From Aureococcus anophagefferens (lineage: Eukaryota; Sar; Pelagophyceae; Pelagomonadales; Pelagomonadaceae), in NCBI RefSeq assembly GCF_000186865.1, contig NW_008705568.1, positions 831,513-895,512 on the forward strand: a stretch of 64,000 bases of DNA, written 5' to 3'. The position numbers were made by a program, and so were the translations under genes. Under the pieces are notes generated by a model. It was not told the DNA's origin and ran no database searches. It saw only the letters and a list, made by a program, of their open reading frames with translations. Positions 10,329-19,830 of this stretch are shown piece by piece; the first letter of the stretch is position 1; every line of letters begins with the position of its first letter.

Positions 10329-11180
10329 ATGGCTCTCGAGACGCTCCCGGATAGTCTGCTCGACTTTGTGGTGGAACTGGCGGGGTGGAACCACGGATGG
10401 CGGCTGGAGGTCGCGTCGCCGGCGCTGCGCGCGGCGTCGGCGGTGTGCGTCGCGCGTCGTCTGGGAACCTGTCGGTGGACGGGGGAGCGCGGCACGGCCG
10501 TGTTCCTGCCCCGCTGGCGGCACTGCGCCGTCGCCAAGCGCTGCGGACCCTACCTCCTACAGCCCGGCAACCGCAGCGTAAGCGACATCCTCGGTGAGAC
10601 CGGCAACGGCAGCGGTGACGATCGGTATGTGACATTTAAAGATTCCGGCAACCGCAGCGGTATCGATCGGTATGCGACAATTAATGACTACGCGCATACA
10701 AATCTTTTTGAAGCGGTGTTCTTGACGCGCAGCGAGGCCGAAAGATTCATGGTTGAGCGCGTACCTGGCTCGACCGACGGCCGTATTCTTTCTCTTCAGC
10801 GCCGTATGAGTCCTACAAGTGCTTATAGGGGCGAAGAAGTATTGAGCATATGTTCGCAAACAAGAGGGGGAATCGGTTCACTGTGTTTGATCAGCTTTGA
10901 ATATGACCTTCCGGAGAATATGACCTTGGACGGCCGCGCAACTCGCTCTCAGCACTTCCGTACTCAGTGGCTATTGCACTGTGAATGTCGCACGTCACAT
11001 CTGCCATTTCGTCGGGCCATGAATGTTTTACACTTTTCTGATGAGCCGCGTCGAGGCAATAGAGTGATGTTCGACGTTGGCCCAAATCGGTTCCGTAGCC
11101 ACGTCCCGCACTGGGAGCTCCTCCCCGCCGCGCTCCCCGAAGACGAGATGTTCTTCGAGTTCGAACACCCCCAGCTCTAG
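10329..11180 (+). CDS. Orphan protein, possible F-box-like N-terminus, lower GC
   Basis: Predicted 283-residue protein with no family recognised. The first 60 residues (LPDSLLDFVVELAG, then a Trp/Arg-rich helix) resemble the start of F-box-like proteins, but this is weak. From about 10560 to 11100 the base composition is visibly more AT-rich than in neighbouring genes. Bases 10571-10680 contain short direct repeats giving the peptide pattern GNRS/GNGSGDDRY/GNRSGIDRY. The stop is 36 bp from the stop of the convergent ferlin gene. It may be a young or fast-evolving gene. The start is the first ATG in the frame. Confidence 0.55.
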   Translation: MALETLPDSLLDFVVELAGWNHGWRLEVASPALRAASAVCVARRLGTCRWTGERGTAVFLPRWRHCAVAKRCGPYLLQPGNRSVSDILGETGNGSGDDRYVTFKDSGNRSGIDRYATINDYAHTNLFEAVFLTRSEAERFMVERVPGSTDGRILSLQRRMSPTSAYRGEEVLSICSQTRGGIGSLCLISFEYDLPENMTLDGRATRSQHFRTQWLLHCECRTSHLPFRRAMNVLHFSDEPRRGNRVMFDVGPNRFRSHVPHWELLPAALPEDEMFFEFEHPQL

Positions 11181-11216
11181 TCCCCCCGCCCCCGTAGTCT
11201 CTATACACGCCCACCG

Positions 11217-14200
11217 TTAGTCCGTCGTCGTCGAGGAGGAGGACCCGCCGGTGAGCCCCAGGGACTGCATGAGCGTGTAGAAGGACGTGAAGTACATGCC
11301 GAGGAAGCCGATGGCGACGAGGATGAGGATGCAGCAGAGGCAGCAGATGATCTGGAAGGCGAGCTTGGGCCCCAGCAGCGCCGAGCAGATGGCCAGCGGG
11401 TTGTAGGAGAAGGACATGCGGCCCGTCGTCGGCGGCAGGTACGGGTTCGCGTTCGGCTCGGTCCGGCCGTGGCCCGCGGGCCGGTCGCCCGCCTCGTCCT
11501 CGGGCAGGATCTCGATGGTGATGGCGAGGCTCCCCCGCGTGAGGAGCCGCTTCCGCTTGCGGTCGTTGATGGTCATCTTGATCCACTGGGCCGTGTCGTC
11601 GATCTCGCCGAGGCCGATGAAGTCCTTGAACTGCTTCACAAAGTACGCGGCGTCCTTGTCGCCGGCGTCCACGGGCTTGGGCCCGTCGTCCTTGTCGTCG
11701 TCCTCTTTCTCGTCCTTGTCCTCCTTCTTCTTCGCCTCGTCGAGCAGGGGCTTCTCCTCGCCCTCCTCCTTCTCGGCCTCGTCTCCCTCCGGTTTCTCCT
11801 CCTTCGTCTCCTCGCCGTCGCCGCCGCCGCCGTCGCCGTCGTCGCCCTCCGCGCCCTCCTCCTCGCCCTCGGACGACCCCTCGTCGTCGTCGCCGCCGTC
11901 GTCGTCGTCGTCGTCCTCGAGGTCCGACTCCGTCGCGAGGCCCATCTCCTCGGCCTTCTTGCGCTCGATGGCCTCGTTGATGGCCTTGAAGACGTTGACG
12001 CTCCGCTTCTCGTGGTAGGCCTTGAGGAACCAGCGGTAGAGGTCGACCTGGCACTCGCCGATGACGTCGTTCCACTTGATGATGTCCTGGTCCCAGAGCT
12101 GGATGTTGAGGCGCCCCATCTCCGGCGAGTCGAGCGGCAGCTCGACGGGGATCTTGACGCGCCAGTTCCAGCTCGCCTTGCCGTTGCGGCACCGCCAGTG
12201 GACGTCCGTCTTCTGCTTGCGGGACTGGCCGATCCAGAACTCGGCGAAGTAGTCGCCCATCTCGAAGGGCACGTCCTTGGACTTCCAGCAGATGACGCGG
12301 ACCTCGAACTTCATCTTCTCGGGGCCCTCGAGGTGCACGGCCGGCTCGCGCCGCGTCTCGTGCTCGGGCCGGATCTCCAGCCACATGTGGACCTGGCCCT
12401 GGGCGACGGGGTTCGTGTCCGTGCGCAGGCCCCGCACCTCGATGGGCTTCAGCGGGTTCGTCGTGCCCTCCTTCTTCTCGTCCAGCGACTGCCACTCGCG
12501 GTGGAACCACCGGTCCTCGAGGTCGATTTTGGTCTCGCCGAGGAGCTCGTGGATGGGGTAGAAGCGGTTCCAGTCCTTGACCTGGACCTTCAAAGTCGCC
12601 GGCCCGGGCAGCACCGTGCGGAACTCGAAGGTCTCGTAGAAGTCGGGCTTCAACGTCCGCGGCCGGTGGGTCTTCGACCGGTCGTCGACCTCGCTGCCGA
12701 GCTTCACGCGGAGGTAGGGGTCCGCGGACACGCCCTCGGCGGGCTGGAGGTTGACGCCGCGGATCACGTAGACGCGCACCGTGTAGGGCGTCGCGCGCAG
12801 CAGCTTCATGGGGAAGAAGGGCTCCTCCTCGAACGCCGGGTCGCTGTCGAGCACGCGGATGATGCCCTTGAAGAGGCCCACGGGCCGCCGCGTCGACTTG
12901 GACGGGTTCGGGTGGTACTTGCCGCGGTAGACGGGGTAGGTCTCGAAGGGCTTGGTCTTGAGGTAGTTCTCGAGCTCTGTGCCGCCGCGGTCGTCCATCC
13001 ACCACTCGCGGCCCGCGATGTAGTCCGCGGCCGCCCACTGGTTCGGGAAGGCGATGGGCAGCTCGCTCATCTTGTAGTGGACGTCGCCGTCGACGAGGGC
13101 GTTGACGTCCGTCGCGTTGGCGAGGCGCGCCTCGACCATGTCGAGGAACGTGATCTCGTTGTCCGCGGCCGCGTCCTGCGCCGCGAGCTCCTGCGCCAGC
13201 CGCTCCTGCTCCTCCTCGTAGAGCAGATCCTCGTAGATCATGGGCAGGTCGCTCAGCGCCATGGGGTCGAAGGCGCCCGTGCCCGGGTCGTGCGTCGGCG
13301 CGGGCGCCGCGCCCTTGGCCTCGACGAGGCCCCTTCTTTCCAACTCGTGCTGGTCGACGTCCTCGCCGTCGTTGAGGTCGTCGTCCTCCTCGTTGGCGTC
13401 GCCGTCGTCGCCGCCCCCGAAGGAGATGCCCACGGACCCGGCGCCCGCGCCGCCGTCGTTCTCCTCCTCCTCGTCTTCCGCGTCCGCGGCGGCCGCCTTG
13501 GCCCGCTCCTCCTCCTCGCGCTCGTCCGCGCGCCGCTTCGCGTCCGAGTCCTCGAAGAGCTCCATCTGGGGCGGCACGTAGCCCTCGCCGTTCCAGGACA
13601 TCTTCGTCGACAGGTCCACGGACGTCGCGCCGAGCAACGGCGACTGGAGGCCCGTCGTGAGGCCGACGCGCGCGTCGTAGACCCGCAAATCCATGCACTG
13701 CGCGAAGACGGCGTTCTCGGGCATCTCCACGGACATGACGTGGCGGCTCAGGAAGTTGGCGTTGCGGCCCGACGGCTGCCGCGACGCCTTGGTCTTGAAC
13801 GTGCCGCCGCCGTCGTCGGGCGCCGGCACGTCGCAGCGCACGTAGGGCTCGCGCGGCGTCCGGAGCCGGTGCGTCTTCAGCTGGCGCACGCCGACGCAGG
13901 TCACCTCGACCCAGGCGACGCGCATCTGGGGCACGATGGACATGGGCCGGTCGAACTTCTCGTTGAGGTCGCGCTTCTCGATGAGCGCCGCGGCGACCAA
14001 AAGCTCCGCGCCGACGTCCTCGCCGTTGATGTCCGTCAGGACGTGCCACTTCGGCGTCGGCGGCCTAGCGCTCTCCGTCGACAACAAAGCACAATCCACG
14101 AGGGGCAGCCGCATGAGGGCCATGGCCGTGTTCGACGCGAACGTGTCCTTGTCCCAGACCTGGAGGACGACGTCCGGCCCGAACTTGGGGTCCGACGGCA

Positions 14201-16700
14201 GCATCTCGTGGAACTGGAGCGTCTCGTACCAGAGGGGCGCCGTCGTCATGGCCTGGGACTTGGTCTTCTCCTTCTTGCCGCAGAAGCGCACCTTGACGTA
14301 GGGGTCGAGGAGCCCGTTCTCGTCCGACGCCGGCAGGTTCCGCGCCTGGTAGACGTAGACCCGCAAACAATAGGGCTTGAGCGTCTCCGCCTTCTTCAGC
14401 AGGGGCGCCTCCTGCCAGTTCATGTTCAGGTCCGGGTCCACGGCGTCCTCCGAGAGGCCGAGGCCCAGCTGCAGGAGCACCGCGCCGGGGTTCGCGGTCA
14501 AAGCCACGCCGCCGTGGTTCTTCGACCGCGCGGCGTCGGGCTTGAGCAGCTCCCACCTCGGGTCGCTCTTGAGCTGCTCCTTGAGCAGGCGCGCCGCGGG
14601 GATGCGCGCGTAGCAGACCGTGACCACCTTCGGCGGGCCCCGGACGAGGTAGAGGCAGACGTCGGGGATCTCCTCCAGAAATACCGGTAAATCGACGCCC
14701 CGGAGCGACTGGAGCGCGTTCCACGTCACGACGCCGCGCCTGTTCGGCTCGAAGGCGAAGTCGAGGCGGTGGTTGCCGATGGCCACGACGAGCTTCATCT
14801 TCGCCGTGCCCCCGAAGCCCGCGGACCGGAACGTCGGGATTTCGGTCCCCATGACCGCGAGCGCCAGCAAATGGTAGCGCGCCGTCGCGGGCTTCAACCC
14901 CGGCGTCGGCTTGAAGTGGAAGTTCTTCCGGTGGGACACGGTCTTCTCCCGCGACGACGGCCGCGTCATGAGCTCCATGGACAGGAGCACGCGGCCCCGG
15001 TACGTCGTCGCCTCGTTGCCGTAGCGGTTCTGCAGCGCGCCGCGCCGGCCCTGGATGCCCAGGGGCGCGCCGTACAGGTTGTGCCAGCGGGGCCGCGGGC
15101 CCGTGTATTTCGCGCCCTTGAACAGGGACGTCGTCCAGGAGCTCGACGACGGCTTGTCGTCCTTGCGCTTCACCTCGCCGAGGTCGAAGTAGACGTGCGC
15201 CACGGGCCGGTCCTTCGTGAACGTGCTGTAGTCCCAGAGCCCCACCGTAATACGCTTCGCCTCCGTGGGCTCCGTGACGGGCAGCCAGAGCTCCTCGCGG
15301 AACTCGGGCGCGAGGTTGCCCTTGCCGCGGACGCGGACCGCCGACGTCGAGCACCGGCTCCCCGCGGCGTCGACGCGCACGTAGGCCTCGATGCCCCCCG
15401 CGGAGAAGATGGACGCGTGCATGGGGGGCAGATCCTCGGCCTCCCAGACGTAGACCACGAGGAACGTGAGCTTCGAGTCCACGGACGGGCCGCTGAGCGC
15501 CATGCCGCCCAGTTCGCCCTCGTCCATCTCCGCGTCGAGCTCCCGCTGGTACTCCGCGTCGAGGTCGTGGGCCTTCTGGTCGTCGCCGGGGCCCAACACG
15601 GTCACGGAGAGCTTCAGGAAGCCCTGGTAGCCGTTGTCGCCCGTGTCGAGGTTGTCCACCAAACCGACCCATTGCCGGTAGTACTCGTGCGCCTCCAAAT
15701 CGTGGATCTTCTTCGCGTCGAAGGACGCCATGCCGATCAAATCGTGGGCGCTGAAGACGTCAAAGTCGTAGACCATGACGTCGATGGTCGCCTCCTCGAT
15801 GGCCGACCGCGAGAGATCCTTGAAGTTGAAGTAGAACGTGTCGTCGAAGACGCACGACGTGCACTTCTTGACGACGCGCGACTTCTTCACGCGGCCCAGC
15901 ACCTTGATGCGCACGTAGGGGTCGCTCAGCCCGTTCAAATCCTCGCCCTTGAGGTCGCGGCACTCGATAATGTGAACCTGGACCTGGTAGTTGCCCGGGC
16001 GCATCGCGGAGTCGCGCTCGCGCTCGAGCTCGTCCATGCGGCGGTCCGCCATCATGACGCCGGCCTCGCGCCGCTCCTCCAGCTCCTCCTGCTCCTTGGA
16101 GCTCAGCTTCAGCGGCGCGAACTCCTCGTCGGCGGTCATCCACGCGTTCTCCTCGTCGCGGTCCGTCGCTTTTTCGCGCGGCGCCTGCGTCTTCCGCGAC
16201 ATCTCCAGGCCCGCGCCCGCGAGGGACCCGATGCCGCCGATGACGGAGCCGACGCCGGACACCAGGGCCCCCGCGCCGCTCAGGAGGCGGCTCAGCGACC
16301 GCGCGTACTTCGCGTCGTAGCGCCACGCCAATATGACCTCGACGTCGCCGCGGTTGCCGTCGCCCACGAGGCCGTGGGGCCCGTCCAGGCGGCACCAGCG
16401 CGTGTAGCCCGGCTCGCCGTGGGCCGCGACCTCGACCATGGGCACGACGCAGCCGCCGATGAGGCGGTTCCCGAGCACGCCCTTGTTCTTGACCTTTAAC
16501 GAGATCGACAGCGACCCGTCGGAGACGGGGAGCTTGAACTGCTGGTCCCAGTGGGGCCCGTTGTTGCGCCGCACGACGGACGTGTGGGCCTTGTGGGCCC
16601 CGATCTTCACCGTCGCGTAGGCGTCGACGAGATCGCGGCCCTCGACCTCGAGGTGGCGGCCGCGGACGATCGTGCCGACCAACATGTTCGGGCTCCGGTC

Positions 16701-16731
<31 letters not shown>

Positions 16732-17156
16732 GACGGCAGCACGTCGTCGCCCTCGGAGACGAAGTAGGTCATCTCGACGCGCACGCGGCCCGTCGCGGGC
16801 TGGTCCATGCCCGGCGCCCGCTGGAGCGCGTACCACTCGTCGGTCTCGATGCCCGGCGAGAGGATCGCGGTCCGCAGGTCGACGATGGCGGCGCCGAGGT
16901 CCACGTCGGCCTGGGCGCTCAGGTTCTTGTGCATGACGTTGAGCACGATGTGGTCCACGTCGTTCTCCGCGATGTCGACGAAGATCATCGTCGACGACTG
17001 CCACTCGGGGTCCGTCGTCCGGTTCGCGACCAGCGTCTGGCCGAACTCGGAGCCGCAGCGCGCGACGGCGAAGGGGTTGCACTCGCCGCCCTCGACCTCG
17101 CTGAGCGACCGGGCCGACACGACCTTGACCTCGAGGCGGTCGCTGATGTCGGCCAT
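11217..17156 (-). CDS. Ferlin-family protein, multiple C2 domains and C-terminal membrane anchor
   Basis: Single-exon gene for a 1,979-residue ferlin, a tail-anchored protein that drives Ca2+-dependent membrane fusion and repair. C2-like domains can be seen starting near residues 7, 157, 393, 567, 925, 1080, 1500 and 1640. Good examples are VHIIECRDLKGEDLNGLSDP, VYVYQARNLPASDENGLLDP and VYVIRGVNLQPAEGVSADP. The last two domains (KFEVRVICWKSKDVPFEMGD, then FAEFWIG) are typical ferlin C2E/C2F blocks. A hydrophobic span (IICCLCCILILVAIGFLGMY) lies about 25 residues from the C-terminus. Acidic low-complexity inserts lie near residues 1200-1260 and 1790-1860. The length matches animal ferlins of about 2,000 residues. 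No introner is present. Confidence 0.93.
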
Positions 17157-17588
17157 GGTCTAGCGTTTCGGCGGCGGGTTCGTCGGTTGTTTCGCGTGTT
17201 TTCGCGCTGAGAAAAACGCGGGGCGCGCGCCCGAGGCGCGCCGGGGTGCGTGCGGCGGTCTCGGCGCGTCGAGGGCGGACGGCGGCCTACGCCGAGCCCA
17301 TATTTTGATGATGATGCGCCTCTCTGGTTGTTTCGATGAAGTCTGCCTCGAAACCTCGATCAGCCAAAATTGCCACAGCCTGCGAGGGGCTGATGCGCTC
17401 TGCCACTCTGCCACTACAGCTCTACCGCAATTCGCGACAACACCCCGCTCGACGCCGCGCTGCGACCACGCAAAACCGCCGCTCGACACCGCACCGCGCG
17501 AGATCCATCCGGAACTGCTGCCGCTCCACGCCCGCAGCCTCGCGCGCCGCAGCGCTGCGCAAGCCGCCGCGCTCGCGACCGTCGAGCC
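17157..17588. other. 432-bp intergenic region
   Basis: This is the divergent interval between the ferlin start (minus) and the small membrane protein at 17589 (plus). Bases 17280-17340 are relatively AT-rich (around TATTTTGATGATGATG) and could hold core promoter signals. No gene, RNA or repeat was recognised. Confidence 0.4.
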
Positions 17589-17990
17589 ATGGGCCTGCGC
17601 GACGCGCTCATCTTCGTCCTCACGGCGCCGTGGCTCGCGCTGGGCCCGGCGAACGTGTACAAGATCTCCATGATCAACCGCGGATCGCCGATGGCGAAGT
17701 ACATCGTCGTGCCGCCGGCGGAGGAGTGCCAGGCGGCCTGCAACATCGCGCGCATGTGGGGCTGCCTCTTCTGGGGCCTGCAGGCCGTCGTCGCCGGCGG
17801 CATCGTCGCCGGCGGCGTCGGCGACCGCACGGCCGCGGCCGCGAAGCTCTACGTCGGCGCCGCGCTCGCCGTCGCGTACAAGGAGGACGTCGTCCGCGAG
17901 GTCGTCGCCGCCGGCGCCGCCGTGGAGATCGTCGTCGCGCTCCTCCTGCTCTCGCGCGCGGCCGCCGCGCCGCGGCCGAAGACCGCGTGA
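17589..17990 (+). CDS. Small hydrophobic membrane protein
   Basis: Predicted 133-residue protein of unknown family. Hydrophobic segments are at residues about 5-20 (possible signal anchor), 57-77 (GCLFWGLQAVVAGGIVAGG) and 105-123 (VVAAGAAVEIVVALLLLSRA). A cysteine-containing stretch (EECQAACNIARMWGC) separates the first two. This gives three probable membrane spans and a short basic C-terminus (PRPKTA). The start is the first ATG of the frame. Codon use matches neighbours, so it is accepted as a gene despite its size. Confidence 0.6.
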   Translation: MGLRDALIFVLTAPWLALGPANVYKISMINRGSPMAKYIVVPPAEECQAACNIARMWGCLFWGLQAVVAGGIVAGGVGDRTAAAAKLYVGAALAVAYKEDVVREVVAAGAAVEIVVALLLLSRAAAAPRPKTA

Positions 17991-18442
17991 CGACGCCCGG
18001 GGCGGCCGCTCTCGCGCAGACGAAGAGGCTAGCGCGTGAGCCGGAGAAATTACACGACGTCGATTTCGGCGAGCTCGATCTCGGCGTCGATGTCGTGGCG
18101 ATCGGGGGTGTCGATAACCCCGCGCTCGGCGCGGCCGGAGGCCTCGTAAGCCTTGCTTCGGATGGGATAGCCGACCACGACCGTGACGGCACCGTGACTG
18201 CCACACATGGTCACGACTTCTCACGAGCCTCAATCGCACGTCGGGCGACTTTCACGGACGGCCTAGCTAAGCCGCGTACGTTCGGTGTGCTTCGGACGGC
18301 GCAGGAGCCGCCGACTGGGGCGAGCCTCGGACGAGCCTCGGACGGGTCGCTGAGTTAGCGATTCTGCCACAGCTAGGGCGTCGCTCTCGGTCATCGAGCC
18401 ACGCCCGCCCCGCTCGCCGCTCGCGAAAACGACCAGGGCTTT
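17991..18442. other. 452-bp intergenic region
   Basis: This gap lies between the small membrane protein and the deaminase-like gene, both on the plus strand. Nothing recognisable was seen apart from less GC-extreme sequence around 18020-18120. No repeat, RNA gene or conserved frame is supported. Confidence 0.4.
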
Positions 18443-19825
18443 ATGGCGACGAAGGAGCCCAAACGCGAGCGCGAGAGCAGCGAGGAGAGCAGCGAGGACG
18501 ATCAGGACGACGAGGTCCTCGTCGAGGACGACGATTTACACCCGCTCGATCGGCCGATCAAGCTCGAACTCACCACGCCCCCGCGCTGCGCTTTCTACTG
18601 CGAACCGGTCTCCGAGGCGGACGCGGCGAATCTCGCGAGAGAATGCGCAGAAGTTGGGCGGGGGCTCCCCGCGGGAGCTCTTCGCGCCGCGGGTCCATTC
18701 TCGTTCGGCGTGGGCGTGATCCCGCGCGGGGTGCTAGAGAGCGAGACGCGCCTCGACGGCGACCACTCCGTGGTCAAGGCAGCGGGAGCGTACTTTAACA
18801 AGAATGAGAAGTACTTGGAGAATGAGAGGAAGAAGATCCGCGTCCTCCATGGCGCGGACGTGGATCCGCAGGCGCCAGTGTCCGCGCGTAGGGGGGGGGT
18901 CCTGTTAGGATGATCGGACCGCGGCGAGCGCGGCGTGTCTCCGACGAGGGGACACCGAAGGGGTCGGGGTTGGTCGTGGTCGCGGGTCGTGGTGCGCGCG
19001 GGCGGCGTGCCGTCCGCGCGGCTTCGGGGCGCTCGGTCCTTGTCCCACGCGCGTACGAAACCACGACCCTCGCGCCATCGCAGGCGCGCGTGCCACTTCG
19101 AGGAGAACTTCACCTGCCTGTGCCTCACGTCGGAAGGCGCTACGTACAGCCCGGCCAAGGACACGCTCGCGGCCAAGGCCGCGTGCTTGCGCGCTGCCTG
19201 TGTGGAAATCAAATCTTCAATCCGACTTCAATGTGCGTGTATGCGACCATTTCGACGCGAGATCTTCCGCCGTGCTTCGAGAACTCGACGAGAGCAATCG
19301 ATTCGTCCAAAAATCAGCCAAAACGACTTCGATTTGACGGAGCTCGAGAGGTTTGAAGAAACAAAAATTCCTCATAGGCTCAAAGTGCTCAAGGAGTTCT
19401 CCCTTCAGCCGGAGGGGGACCTGGCAAGTAGACTAGCGGAGACTCTCGAGCAACATGAACCGGCGGAACTCGCGCGCTTCCTCGAGGGCGCGGTGCGCGT
19501 CGCCAGAGAGATCCTCTACCTGACTTCAGCGAATAGAGAGTACGCGGCGAGAGTTTTCAAGAACACGCGCGCGAACCACAGCGAGATCAAGGCCTTCTTC
19601 GACTGCGCGCTCAAGGGCCTGCCCTTCGACCTCGCGCTCCGGACGACGATCCGGGCCTGCCCGCGGTGCACGATGTTCTTCAACCTCATCAAGGCCTCCG
19701 TCCAAGCCCACGTCCCGGCCCCCGCGCGGCTCTGCCCTGAGGTGCCCCCCGCCTGCGACCACCCGTCCGTGACGACGGCCGAGGGCCTCATCGTCCTCGC
19801 GAAGTGGCCCCCGCGGCCCATCTAG
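18443..19825 (+). CDS. Deaminase-like protein A (HSE...CPRC zinc signature), three exons
   Basis: Predicted 325-residue protein; proposed exons 18443-18873, 19084-19182 and 19378-19825, joined by phase. The N-terminus is acidic (ESSEESSEDDQDDEVLVEDDD). The C-terminal region has HSE, 24 residues, then CPRC, the spacing of the zinc site in the cytidine-deaminase fold (H/C-x-E ... C-x2-C). Upstream, FTCLCLTSEG followed by an Ala/Lys helix matches YCVSTFDSHH plus helix in the convergent neighbour, so the two are probably paralogues. The stops of the two genes are only 5 bp apart. Substrate (DNA, RNA or free base) cannot be told. Intron 1 (GC-AG) is less certain than intron 2 (GT-AG, containing a decayed introner). 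Confidence 0.62.
19198..19377 (+). mobile_element. Degraded introner element B1 (intron about 19183-19377)
   Basis: It begins CTGTGTGGAAATCAAATC and carries the family B core (GTGCTTCGAGAACTCGACGA, then TCGTCCAAAAATCAGCC), but the right third and right inverted end are missing or diverged. The reading frame is open through it, so naive gene callers would translate it. Splicing GC|GTGCTT to CATAG|GCTC gives a better match to the paralogous gene (KAALKVLKEF against MAALHFALDE). Confidence 0.7.
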
Positions 19826-19830
19826 GCTGT

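Noticed and set aside
17160..18239. 359-codon minus-strand open frame
   Set aside because: Overlaps the small membrane protein on the opposite strand, with no motif and a biased composition.
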